NCBI GenBank assembly: GCA_029250885.1
Contig: JAQXEK010000058.1
Coordinates: 124,001 to 188,000, forward strand
Source: Planctomycetota bacterium
Lineage (GTDB): Bacteria; Planctomycetota; UBA1135; GCA-002686595
Reading direction: 5' to 3'
DNA: 64,000 nt
Every line of letters starts with the position of its first letter. Position 1 is the first letter of the stretch. The notes under the pieces are model-generated. The model did no database searches and was not told the origin of the DNA. It saw nothing but the letters and a program-made list of their open reading frames with translations. Both the position numbers and the translations under genes were made by a program. Below, in pieces: positions 9,534 to 18,153 of the stretch.

Positions 9534-10052
9534 GTGTCCAACTCAATCGAGAGCTATATTCGCGACGTTCCTGACTTCCCCAAGCCAGGCATTGTCTTCA
9601 AGGACATTACGCCGCTGCTGGCTAGCCCAGAGGGGTTGCAGCTGTCGATTGACATGCTGGCGGAGCTGGTCGATCCAGACTCCTACGACGTGATCGCGGG
9701 CATCGAGTCCCGGGGTTTCATCTTTGGGGTGCCCCTGGCCACGAAGCTCGGGAAGGGTTTTGTACCGATCCGGAAGCCCGGAAAGCTGCCTTACACCAGG
9801 GAATCGGTATCCTACGAGCTCGAGTACGGCACCGACACGGTGGAGATCCACACGGATGCCCTGGAGGGCACGCCCCGGGTGCTGATCGTCGACGATCTGC
9901 TCGCTACGGGTGGCACTATGGCGGCAGCCATCGAGCTGATCCGCAAGGTTGGCGGAACTCCGGTGGCCTGTGCCTTGGTCATTGAGCTCAGCTTCCTGCC
10001 CGGTCGCGCCAAGCTGGACGGGGTCCCCGCCCACGCCCTCGTGACCTACTAA
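9534..10052 (+). CDS. apt: Adenine phosphoribosyltransferase
   Basis: A type I phosphoribosyltransferase of 172 residues that salvages adenine to AMP using PRPP. It has the family-specific N-terminus (IRDVPDFPKPGIVFKDITPLL), the GIESRGFIFG segment, the RKPGKLPY flexible loop and the PRPP-binding loop VLIVDDLLATGGT near residues 122-134. The length is standard. The start is GTG (gtgtccaactca), since no ATG precedes the conserved N-terminus. No Shine-Dalgarno is apparent. The sigma factor gene begins 128 bp downstream on the same strand. Confidence 0.97.
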   Translation: MSNSIESYIRDVPDFPKPGIVFKDITPLLASPEGLQLSIDMLAELVDPDSYDVIAGIESRGFIFGVPLATKLGKGFVPIRKPGKLPYTRESVSYELEYGTDTVEIHTDALEGTPRVLIVDDLLATGGTMAAAIELIRKVGGTPVACALVIELSFLPGRAKLDGVPAHALVTY

Positions 10053-10180
10053 TCTTGGGACAACTCACCTCAAACGTGGAAAAACATTCCGGATGACTCT
10101 CAAGTATCACGCCCAGCGGTCGACAAAGGACGGTACCCCCCAAGGGCCCGTACCCGTTTCTCCTGATCCACTGGCGACGC

Positions 10181-11149
10181 ATGAAAGCATCCAAGCAACC
10201 GTTAAAGTCCAAGAAGGCTTCCAAGACTTCCAGTCCTATTTCCAAGCTGATGTCGACTCCAGACGCGAAGTCCAAGCCCAAGGCCAAGGGAGCCGCCAAG
10301 CCCAAGCGCATGGCTAAGAAGAAGAAGGTCACCAAGAAGGCCGACGTGGTGATGGCTGACCGCCCCACGGAAGAGCTCTGGACCGACTACGGAAAAGAGT
10401 TCAAGAAGGTCGGCCGCGACGGCTCGGTCAAGCTGCAAGAGCTGCGCAACGAGCTCATGGAGCGCCACATGCCCCTGGTGCGCTACCACGCCGAGCGCCT
10501 ACAGCAGACCCTGCCCAAGTCCATCGAGTTGGACGACCTGATCAGCGCCGGCACCTTCGGCCTTATGGATGCCATCCGCGGCTTCGACCCGGACCGCGGC
10601 TACAAGTTCAAGACCTACTGCTCGACCCGCATCCGCGGCGCAATCCTCGACCAGCTGCGCAGCCAGGACTGGGTCCCGCGCCTCGTTCGCGTCAAGGCCA
10701 CCCGCATCGAGCGCATGTACCAGAAGCTCATGGGCGAATACGGCCGCGAGCCCACCCACTCCGAGCTGGCCCGCAACCTGGACCTCGAGCACGGCGAACT
10801 GCTGAAGGAAATGGAAGGCGCCAAGGCCAAGGCCATGTACTCACTCAGCGAGAAGTGGGACGACGGCGACGACGGCGACTCGGTCGAGAAAATGGACATC
10901 GTCGAAGACCGTACGGCAGAGAGCCCCGTCGACGAGCTCAACAAGCGTGACCTCATGCGCTACATGACCAAGTCGCTCACCCACAAAGAACAGTTCATCA
11001 TCGAGCAGTACTATCAGCTCGGCCACACGATGCGCGAGATCGGCGAGATGCTCGCCCTGACCGAGAGCCGTGTCTGCCAGATCCACTCCAACGTCATGGG
11101 CCGCCTGCGCGGCTTGCTCGACCGCAAGCAAGACAACCTGATGTCTTGA
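10181..11149 (+). CDS. FliA/WhiG-family RNA polymerase sigma factor with Lys-rich N-terminal extension
   Basis: A protein of 322 residues. From about residue 75 it has sigma region 2 (HMPLVRYHAERL, SIELDDLISAGTFGLMDAIRGFDPDRGYKFKTYCSTRIRG, WVPR), then region 3 (MYQKLMGEYGREPTHSELAR), an acidic linker (DDGDDGDSVEKMD) and region 4 with its helix-turn-helix (LGHTMREIGEMLALTESRVCQIHSNVMGRLR). This order and the 'DxxVPR' sequence are those of the FliA/WhiG/SigB-like group. The first ~57 residues are almost all Lys, Ala, Ser and Pro. In-frame ATGs at 10310 and 10352 are alternative starts, but third-position GC stays high through the extension, so it is probably translated. No flagellar genes are nearby and the regulon is unknown. 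A terminator follows. Confidence 0.9.
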   Translation: MKASKQPLKSKKASKTSSPISKLMSTPDAKSKPKAKGAAKPKRMAKKKKVTKKADVVMADRPTEELWTDYGKEFKKVGRDGSVKLQELRNELMERHMPLVRYHAERLQQTLPKSIELDDLISAGTFGLMDAIRGFDPDRGYKFKTYCSTRIRGAILDQLRSQDWVPRLVRVKATRIERMYQKLMGEYGREPTHSELARNLDLEHGELLKEMEGAKAKAMYSLSEKWDDGDDGDSVEKMDIVEDRTAESPVDELNKRDLMRYMTKSLTHKEQFIIEQYYQLGHTMREIGEMLALTESRVCQIHSNVMGRLRGLLDRKQDNLMS

Positions 11150-11195
11150 TCGGCCTCCCCCATCGGCCCTTGCCGAGGGAATCAGCCCAAGCGAA

Positions 11196-11232
11196 AACCC
11201 GCCCGAGTCTCACGACTCCGGCGGGCTTTTTT
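11196..11232 (+). terminator. Rho-independent terminator after the sigma factor gene
   Basis: A 14-bp stem with two mismatches (11196-11209 against 11214-11227), a TCAC loop and a run of six T (11227-11232). It is 46 bp past the sigma factor stop and well placed to end the apt/sigma transcripts. Confidence 0.85.
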
Positions 11233-11290
11233 GTGGGCGGGCGTTCGGCCTTGGCCCCTACAAGCGGACAGCGTATTAGGCCAAGGCCGC

Positions 11291-14200
11291 CTAGCTCAGG
11301 GCTGCCGTCAGGGTCCACCACCGGTGCAACAGGTCGCGCGTAGTCTTCGGGGAGAGCTTGGCGGTGGCTGGGATGGTGAGCACCTTGGCGGTGAGACCGG
11401 CCTCGGTAAGTGGGCTTAGCTCGGCGAGGTAGCCCTCGTCCACGAGGTACGTCTCTAGGGCGTCGGCCTGCTTGGTCGGAAAGCCCTTAGCGAGGGCGTG
11501 CGGCCCCCGGTTGCGCAGAACTTGAACCAGGGCGCCGGCGTCGCCATCCAAGTCCTTGGCAATCTGGGGCACCTTCTTGAGGGAGGTGTTCGTCAGTGTG
11601 CCGCTGGCCTCGAGAGCCGCCGTGTCCACGGGCTTGCCACGGCCGATGAGCCAGTGGCCGCAGAAGGCGTCGAGCAGCGCGATGCGCGAGGTGAGCTCGG
11701 CGCCGGCGGCACTCTCGGTTTCGAGGGCCAGGGCAGCGGGTGCAGCTCCGGCGCGCAGGTTCGACCATTGCCCAGCGAACTCGATAGGCAAGCTCAGCAG
11801 GCTGTGCAGAGCGCCGAGGTCATCGCCGAGCAGGTAGAAGAGGTGCGTGTTCGCAGCGCCCTTACGCGGGTTGAGCACGGGGATCTTGAGCTTGGCGCCG
11901 TACTGCTCCGAGGTCAGGCTGCCTGGCTCTAGAACTTGGTCGCGGGGTGCGATGGTGAGCTGCTCGGGGGTCCGGATCGCGGACTTGCGGCCGCGGGCGG
12001 CGGCCAGGTCGATAACTTGAACTTGGCCGGCACCGCACTCGGTGAAGGCGCGCTGCAGGCGCACGACATCGGACGCGTCGCTGGACAGATAGAAGATCTG
12101 GCGGCCCTCGTCCCGGGCCATCTTGGCCAGGCTGCTAGCGATAGCGTGAAAGCGCTCGTCGTCGGAATGGTCTAGGGCTTCGTCCAAGAACAGCGGCAGG
12201 GTGTTGCCCTGCTCCGCCTGCTTGACGAAGGCGAGGCGCGCGGCAAGTGCGAGCTGGATGCGAGTGCCATCCGACAGCTCGTCGAGGTTGCGCTGCTTGT
12301 GGGTGCGCGTCTCGATCGCTACGAAGGACTGCTTGCGCTCGGGGTGCACGCGCAGGTCGTACTTGTTCTGCGTGAACTCGGAGAACCGCTTGCGCGCATC
12401 TTCCAACACCGTGGGCATGCTGTCGGTCTCGTGCTCGCGGGTGACCGTCTCTAATAGAAAGTTGCCGGCCGATGCGAATAGCGCCGCGCCCCGCAGGACC
12501 TCGAGCTTTTCGAGGATCTTGGCCTTGGCCGACAGGCCGATTTCGATCGTGTGGCCCTGGCGCGCGCGCTTGATATCGCCCTCGATCTCGGCCTTTTCCT
12601 CGGAGAGAGACTTAAGAGAATCGGCGACGGCCTCGGCGAGCTCGCGTTCAGTGTGCAGCTGTTCGGAGTCCATATCCAATAGCGAATGCTCGCCCACCGC
12701 GACCAGCTTCGCTTCGCCACGCTTGACACTTATGGCAAGTCCCTCGCGGGTCGCCTCTTCCCTGCGGTAGTCAGTGAGTTGAGCGACCAGTACGTTGAGC
12801 TCCGCGCGATTCGCAACGCCCGCGTCCTGCAGGACGACTAGGCTTCGGCTGGAAAGAGCGGCGAGCTCTTCCTCTAAGGAGCTGATGCGCGCGGATGCCT
12901 GCTTGGAAGCTTCGAGCGCGCTGCGCAGGTCGCCGTCGCGCTTGGCGAGGCTCTCGGCACTCGCTAGGGCCGCGGCCGCGTCCTCTGGCGCCGCGCCGGT
13001 GGCGGGCAGCAGGTCTTCGGCCAGCTCAGCCAGCAGCGCGGACTGCTCGACATGGATGGCGTCCAGCTTGCTCGCGGCGGCCCGTTCGGCCTGCCTAGCC
13101 TTGCGTAGCTCGTCCATTCTCCTAGCGGTGTCCACCAGCTGAGCGCCGGGTAGGACCTGCTCTAGGCCGAGCTCTTTGGCGAGCAGGGCACGACGCTCGT
13201 CAAGCTCGGCCTGGCTCTCCTGGAGCGAAGTCCGCTCTGCGTGCAGTTCGCGGCTGCGGTCTTTGGTAGTGAAGGACTGGCGATCTTGCAGTTTGCGCTC
13301 GGCAAGCTGGTCTTCGAGGCGCTGCAGGTGGCTTGCCACTTCCGACTCCGTCCATGCGGCGGGTGCGTCCTGGTCGTAGTTAGCCTCTGCCTTGGCGCGC
13401 GTATTTTGAGCGGCGTCTTGCACGGGCTCTGCGCTCGGCTTCTCGGCACTGCGCGGCATCAGCATCCCGAGCCCGATGCCCGCGATCGCGAAGAGCGCCG
13501 GATGCACAAAGAAACCCAGTGCTAAGCCCAGCAGGATCAGCCCGAGGGACAGGCCCTTGGTCGACGCGGTCAAGCCCGGCTGTGCCGTGAGTCTAATCGG
13601 TAGGACAGAATCCGGTGAACGAAGCCACAAACGCAGCTGATCGATGCCGCGTTGCAGTTGCAAGGCGGTCAGAACGCCATCGCCTTCGTCGCTAGTGTCG
13701 CTGGTGTCGAGCCCCGCTATGCGCTGCTCGACCAGGTCGAGTTGGGCGACGTTGCGCTCTACATCGCGCAGGAACGCGAACAGCTGTTCGGCGTCCGGCA
13801 AGTCCAGGACCGCGGGCGGATCTTGCGCCCCACCAAGTCCCGCGCTCGCTTCTGCGGCCGCGCCTCTTGCGCTCTTCCAATCCGAATCGGCACGGGCCAT
13901 GCGCGCTTCGATCTCTTGCAGCTTCGCGGCGCGCGCCTTGGCGCGAATGAGAAGCGTGTCCTCGATCGGGTGCTCGAGACCCGTGCCGGTAGCCTTGGCA
14001 GCGGCGTCTTCCTGGGAGCGAGTCGCCATGCGCAGCTCGTCGGCCTTGCGCTCGGTGTCCGTAGCGATTTGGTCTAGCTCGGCGGGCTCGGCGCCTGTGA
14101 CAGCGGTCAGGGATTCGGGCAGCATTCCGATGCGGCCCTGGCAATCGGCGAGCTGCTCGCGATCGCCTTGCAGCTCCAAGGCTCCCGAGATGTGGGCCAC

Positions 14201-14803
14201 TCGCTGGCTGGCCTTCGCGGCGGCGTCGATCTCGAGCTGGAGCTGCTTAAGCGTAGCCTCGGCCAGCTCGAGCTGCTCTTGCTCGCGGCGCGCGACCTGC
14301 ACATCGTTTTGGGCCGGGCCCATGGCATTGTTCTGCTTCTTGCCGCGCCGCAGTAGAGTCGACACAGGGAAGCGACTCGCGATGGTCTCCAAGTTGTAGC
14401 CACCGGACATCTCTTTGCGGATCGCGTCCGCCACTTGGCTGCCATCCTTGCCGGCGACATCTAAGAGATCGCGTAGGCCGAGGAAGAAGCACGGCGCCAG
14501 ATTGAAGGCGGGCAAGTGCGGCCCATCGCTTGACGTGCCATTTAGCTGCCAGCGCAGGCTCGAGGTCTCCCGCGTAACGAGGTAGTCGCCGTCGGTGGAC
14601 TCAAAGCGCGCCGAGGAAATTACCTGGGCTGAGCCCACGCCCTCGCGCCAAAGTAGTGACTGCATAGCACGCCCAAGGCTCGACTTGCCGGTGCCATTAG
14701 GTCCGAGCACCACGTGCATCCCATCGCTAAATTGTTCTCGCTCTAGGGCGAAGCCGTCGTCGATGCCCGGCAGCAGGTTGATCTCAAGGCGGCGCAGCTT
14801 CAT
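11291..14803 (-). CDS. SbcC/YhaN-like SMC-type ATPase with membrane hairpin and C-terminal extension
   Basis: A protein of 1170 residues from the ATG at 14803, which overlaps the TGA of the upstream SbcD-like gene (ATGA). The ATPase head is split. Walker A GPNGTGKSS lies at 34-42, the signature-like LDELSDGTRIQLALA at about 840-854, and Walker B LPLFLDEALDHSDDERF at about 869-885. Long Ala/Glu/Gln/Arg coiled coils lie between. In the middle, about 418-449, is a strongly hydrophobic pair of helices (LSLGLILLGLALGFF, LFAIAGIGLGMLM), so the hinge may be membrane-inserted, as described for YhaN-type proteins. After the head about 230 residues (940-1170) have no SbcC counterpart I recognise, with an HhH-like stretch near 1075-1110. 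Presumed partner of the SbcD-like nuclease in DNA end processing. Confidence 0.85.
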   Translation of the reverse strand: MKLRRLEINLLPGIDDGFALEREQFSDGMHVVLGPNGTGKSSLGRAMQSLLWREGVGSAQVISSARFESTDGDYLVTRETSSLRWQLNGTSSDGPHLPAFNLAPCFFLGLRDLLDVAGKDGSQVADAIRKEMSGGYNLETIASRFPVSTLLRRGKKQNNAMGPAQNDVQVARREQEQLELAEATLKQLQLEIDAAAKASQRVAHISGALELQGDREQLADCQGRIGMLPESLTAVTGAEPAELDQIATDTERKADELRMATRSQEDAAAKATGTGLEHPIEDTLLIRAKARAAKLQEIEARMARADSDWKSARGAAAEASAGLGGAQDPPAVLDLPDAEQLFAFLRDVERNVAQLDLVEQRIAGLDTSDTSDEGDGVLTALQLQRGIDQLRLWLRSPDSVLPIRLTAQPGLTASTKGLSLGLILLGLALGFFVHPALFAIAGIGLGMLMPRSAEKPSAEPVQDAAQNTRAKAEANYDQDAPAAWTESEVASHLQRLEDQLAERKLQDRQSFTTKDRSRELHAERTSLQESQAELDERRALLAKELGLEQVLPGAQLVDTARRMDELRKARQAERAAASKLDAIHVEQSALLAELAEDLLPATGAAPEDAAAALASAESLAKRDGDLRSALEASKQASARISSLEEELAALSSRSLVVLQDAGVANRAELNVLVAQLTDYRREEATREGLAISVKRGEAKLVAVGEHSLLDMDSEQLHTERELAEAVADSLKSLSEEKAEIEGDIKRARQGHTIEIGLSAKAKILEKLEVLRGAALFASAGNFLLETVTREHETDSMPTVLEDARKRFSEFTQNKYDLRVHPERKQSFVAIETRTHKQRNLDELSDGTRIQLALAARLAFVKQAEQGNTLPLFLDEALDHSDDERFHAIASSLAKMARDEGRQIFYLSSDASDVVRLQRAFTECGAGQVQVIDLAAARGRKSAIRTPEQLTIAPRDQVLEPGSLTSEQYGAKLKIPVLNPRKGAANTHLFYLLGDDLGALHSLLSLPIEFAGQWSNLRAGAAPAALALETESAAGAELTSRIALLDAFCGHWLIGRGKPVDTAALEASGTLTNTSLKKVPQIAKDLDGDAGALVQVLRNRGPHALAKGFPTKQADALETYLVDEGYLAELSPLTEAGLTAKVLTIPATAKLSPKTTRDLLHRWWTLTAALS

Positions 14804-16149
14804 GCCGTCACCTGCTCGCGCTGGCCGCGCTGGGCAAGCAGCGCCTCCAAAGCGCCATTTCCCGCCCGCGTCAATGTCTCGATTAACGCGGCATCTGCCA
14901 GGGGATCTTCGGCGTCCCGCAGATCGTCCAGCTTGGACCAACTGCCATTCTCAGCAACACCCTGCATGGACTGGCGAGCAGCGGTAAGCAGAGCCTGCCT
15001 AGGCTCGCCGCCTTGCTTGAGCACCAGCAGCTTTTGCGCCATGAGCGCAAGGGGGTCGTCACCGATGGAAAGCTCTTGTAGATCAAGTGCCAGCTCCAGG
15101 GAATCGGTGATCTTGTTCACGAAGAAGGCCGTCTCACCGGCCCATTCGGTCGCGGCAGCCCAGTCTCCCGCGGCACACCACTCGGCGATGGACTCGCGAT
15201 TGCGAGAGCGCCCCGTCAGGCGAATCCGAAGTCCAAGTAGACGCGGCTGCGTACTCAACTCGGCTAACTGCCGTGCGCTGGACTCCGCGAGCTTCGACAG
15301 GTTATCTGCAACGTCCAGCACAGTGTCCGATTCCCCCACCGCCATTTCCAAGTGCTGCCAATGCAGAGGCGCAATGGCCAGGTGCTCGGCGCTCAACTTG
15401 CCGGTGGCGTCGACCTCTAGAAGCCAAGGGCCGCGGCGGCCAGACTCTTTGGGGCTTAGCCCGACGAGCGAGCCGAGGTAGCCACTAGGTACGCCGATCG
15501 ACGAGTCCAGGCTGAACGAGGGCTTGTGAATGTGACCGAGCAGCCAGGCGTCGAGGCCGGCGTCCTTGAGCTCGCTGGACGTGAACGGTGCATAGCTGCC
15601 GCCGGACGCGTCGAGGTCTCCGTGCAGCAGACCGATGCGCGGCAGGTTCGTCGCGGCGAGCGGCGTGCCAACGAGCTCGGCCACGGGGCTCGTGCTGACG
15701 CGGCGCTCGGGGAAGGACCAGCCCACGAGCTCGGCGGCCGGCTTACCGTCGACTTCCAAGACCCGAGACTCCCACTGGCCCCCGGCACCAAGGATCTCCA
15801 GGCCCGGAATGCGATCGACCAGGCGCGGCAGGGCCTCGACATCGTGGTTGCCCACCACGGCGATGGCGGGGATGCCCCTTGCGTGCAACTTGGCCACGGC
15901 CATCTCCAGGGGCCCGCGGGCCTCGAAGCGCGCGTTGGTGCTCTCGACCACGTCGCCGGCGAAGACCACGGCGTGCACGTCGAGGGCGATGGCCTTGTCC
16001 ACGGCGATAGCGAGGGCTGCAGCGGGCTTTACCTCGTCAATGTCGAGCCCCGCTGCGACCAGGTCCTCGGGTAGGCTGCCCGGGCGGGTGCCTAGGTGCA
16101 CGTCGCCGATGGCCAAGAGACGTAGGGGGGTGGAGCTTGGTTTTGACAT
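14800..16149 (-). CDS. SbcD/YhaO-like metallophosphoesterase (DNA exonuclease subunit)
   Basis: A protein of 449 residues from the ATG at 16149; a longer in-frame start 33 bp upstream looks less likely. All calcineurin-like phosphoesterase motifs are present in order: IGDVHLG, VVFAGDVVE, VVGNHDVE, GLLHGDLD and LLGHIHKP. These bind two Mn ions in SbcD/Mre11 nucleases. Like YhaO it has a C-terminal domain of about 200 residues rather than the short SbcD cap. Its stop overlaps the start of the SbcC-like gene, so the two are translationally coupled and almost surely form one complex. Divergent from birA, with 160 bp between the starts. Confidence 0.88.
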   Translation of the reverse strand: MSKPSSTPLRLLAIGDVHLGTRPGSLPEDLVAAGLDIDEVKPAAALAIAVDKAIALDVHAVVFAGDVVESTNARFEARGPLEMAVAKLHARGIPAIAVVGNHDVEALPRLVDRIPGLEILGAGGQWESRVLEVDGKPAAELVGWSFPERRVSTSPVAELVGTPLAATNLPRIGLLHGDLDASGGSYAPFTSSELKDAGLDAWLLGHIHKPSFSLDSSIGVPSGYLGSLVGLSPKESGRRGPWLLEVDATGKLSAEHLAIAPLHWQHLEMAVGESDTVLDVADNLSKLAESSARQLAELSTQPRLLGLRIRLTGRSRNRESIAEWCAAGDWAAATEWAGETAFFVNKITDSLELALDLQELSIGDDPLALMAQKLLVLKQGGEPRQALLTAARQSMQGVAENGSWSKLDDLRDAEDPLADAALIETLTRAGNGALEALLAQRGQREQVTA

Positions 16150-16309
16150 AGAAAGGCGGCAAGTCGGCTTAGTCCCGGTCATCCGGAAGGATGTGGGGCG
16201 AGGCGCTGATTATGCAGGATATCGTGGTGATTTCACCGCGTCCCGAAGATTCGTAGGCAAGCTGCTTGGGATGGGCGGCGTTTGCAGCGCGACCCGCTAT
16301 CCTGTCCCC

Positions 16310-17113
16310 ATGACCAAGCCGCGCCTCTTTGAACACGACGAGCTCGACTCGACCAACGAGCACGCCTTCCGGGAGATGGCCGCAGGGCGCGCCGAACACC
16401 TGGATGCGCACCTAGCGCGGTTCCAGACCGCCGGGCGTGGACGCCTTGGACGCCCCTGGGTGGGTGCGCCGGGGCAGGGCATGCTGCTAAGCGTGGTGCT
16501 GCTGGGGCGGGATTCCTGGAGCCTGCCCCTGCCGGCGGTGCTGAGCATGACAGTTGGGCTCGCCCTGCGCAGCGCGGTTGTACGCGCCGGGATGCAGCCC
16601 GGGCGCGTTGTTCTCGACTGGCCAAACGACTTGGTCGTAGCCGAGCCGCTTGTCGAAGGTGCGCCGCACCGCAACCCGGATTACGAGGCACCCAAGGTCG
16701 CGGGCATCTTGGTCGAGTCGCGCAACCTCGACCCGGATGCGCCGGCGTACGTGGTGGGTATTGGCGCCAACGTTCTACAGAGCGAGTTCCCGGCCGAACT
16801 GCTGGCCGAGCGCCCTGTGTCGAGCCTCGCGCTCTTGGGCTGCACGACGACGCCCGGGGAGCTGGCCGGCTTGATTGTTGACGAGCTTGGCGAGCTGCTG
16901 GAAGTGGGCGCCTTGGCGCCGAGCACGATCCTTGGCGACTACCTTGAGGCCACGGGCATCGCGGGCCAGGACGTGCGCGTCGGCCTGAGCGGGGGCAAGT
17001 CCGCGATTGGGCGTGCCCTCTTCTTGGAGACCGACGGCCTGCGGATCGAGGGGCCCGACGGCGAACGCCAGCACTTCCCCCTCGAGCACATCCAAAAGCT
17101 GCAGCGGATCTAG
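16310..17113 (+). CDS. birA: Biotin--[acetyl-CoA-carboxylase] ligase, catalytic type without HTH
   Basis: A protein of 267 residues from the ATG at 16310. The family N-terminus FEHDELDSTNEHA starts right after it; upstream in-frame starts would only add residues overlapping the SbcD-like gene. Motifs are ARFQTAGRGRLGRPWVG (biotinyl-AMP loop, GRGRxGR), VVLDWPNDLVV (equivalent of KWPND, with Lys replaced by Asp) and GILVES. It lacks the N-terminal DNA-binding domain, so it should be a class I, non-repressing ligase that biotinylates carboxylase carrier proteins. The insert PLVEGAPHRNPDYEAPK after WPND is longer than usual. The C-terminal domain ends QHFPLEHIQKLQRI. rph follows. Confidence 0.92.
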   Translation: MTKPRLFEHDELDSTNEHAFREMAAGRAEHLDAHLARFQTAGRGRLGRPWVGAPGQGMLLSVVLLGRDSWSLPLPAVLSMTVGLALRSAVVRAGMQPGRVVLDWPNDLVVAEPLVEGAPHRNPDYEAPKVAGILVESRNLDPDAPAYVVGIGANVLQSEFPAELLAERPVSSLALLGCTTTPGELAGLIVDELGELLEVGALAPSTILGDYLEATGIAGQDVRVGLSGGKSAIGRALFLETDGLRIEGPDGERQHFPLEHIQKLQRI

Positions 17114-17285
17114 CCGCCCAGGGTCGGCGGATGGCGAGCCCGGGATCCACATGCGGGATTTGCGCTCCAACGGTCCCGTTCCCCCGTGAAAAAGCGACCT
17201 GCCCCTGCCACGGCGCGCCCCGCGAGACTAAACTCGCCCTTTGCGCCTCACTCCCTTCCAACCCCTGCAGCATCCCTCCTTCACC

Positions 17286-18011
17286 ATGGCACGACAAGAC
17301 GGCCGAGCCTTTGACCAAACCCGCGAGATCAAGTTCGAGCGCGGCTTCCCATCCCATGCACCAGGCAGCGTTGTGTCCTGCTTCGGTGAGACGCGCGTGC
17401 TGTGCACCGCGAGCTGGAGCGACTCCGTGCCGCGCTGGATGAAAGGCAAGGGCAAGGGCTGGCTGACGGCCGAGTATGCGATGCTGCCCTCGAGCACCGA
17501 CCGCCGCAAGGCCCGCGACCGGGCTGGCAAGATTGACGGGCGCTCGGTAGAGATCCAGCGCCTGATCGGCCGCTCCCTGCGCGCGGCCATGGACTTTGAC
17601 CTCTTGGGCGAGCGCACGATCATGGTGGACTGTGACGTGCTCAAGGCCGACGGCGGCACCCGCACGGCCGCCATCAGCGGCGCCTACGTCGCGGTCTACG
17701 ACTGCCTGATGGCCATGGGCAACAAGCGCCTCTTGCGCGCCTTCCCGATGACGACCCAACTGGGTGCCGTCAGCGTCGGCGTGGTCGGCGGCGAGGTCGT
17801 CTGCGACCTTCCCTACGCCGAAGACAGCATCGCCGAGGTCGACATGAACCTGGTCATGACCGGCGAGGGCGAGTTCATTGAAGTCCAGGGCTCTGCCGAA
17901 GGCGCGACGTTCAGCCGCCAGCAGCTCGACGGCATGCTCGCAGTCGGCGAGACCGGCATCAACCACATCTTTGCCCTGCAGAAAGCCGCCCTCGAAGGCG
18001 TCACGGCCTAG
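17286..18011 (+). CDS. rph: Ribonuclease PH
   Basis: A phosphorolytic 3'-5' exoribonuclease of 241 residues that trims tRNA 3' ends. The ATG at 17286 gives the standard N-terminus (MARQDGRAFDQTREIKFERGF). Family motifs are GETRVLCTASW, GWLTAEYAMLPSST, DRAGKIDGRSVEIQRLIGRSLRAAMD, DCDVLKADGGTRTAAISGA and the acidic DLPYAEDSIAEVDMNLVMT. It ends ALEGVTA at the usual length. The gap from birA is 172 bp, and the rdgB partner often fused or adjacent to rph lies 1.9 kb downstream, separated by a membrane protein. Confidence 0.97.
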   Translation: MARQDGRAFDQTREIKFERGFPSHAPGSVVSCFGETRVLCTASWSDSVPRWMKGKGKGWLTAEYAMLPSSTDRRKARDRAGKIDGRSVEIQRLIGRSLRAAMDFDLLGERTIMVDCDVLKADGGTRTAAISGAYVAVYDCLMAMGNKRLLRAFPMTTQLGAVSVGVVGGEVVCDLPYAEDSIAEVDMNLVMTGEGEFIEVQGSAEGATFSRQQLDGMLAVGETGINHIFALQKAALEGVTA

Positions 18012-18153
18012 GGCAGAGAGGCGGGGCTGGCCCTCGCGGTCACGAATCGCCGAATAAGCAATCCGAACTCTACCTATTAGCCAAATCGAACCACTGCAAG
18101 CTAGCCCGAAACGGGCCAAGTTCGGCCTCTCGAAGCGCGAGGTTTGCGGCGCG

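Noticed and set aside
12895-13525. Long reading frames on the plus strand across the SbcC-like gene
   Set aside because: They are GC-rich opposite-strand shadows of the 1170-residue coding frame, with Arg/Ser/Ala bias and no motif.
11291-16149. Antiphage defence island
   Set aside because: The SbcD/SbcC-like pair is alone among housekeeping genes; no partner effector, toxin or mobile element is present, so a defence role is not supported beyond general DNA end processing.
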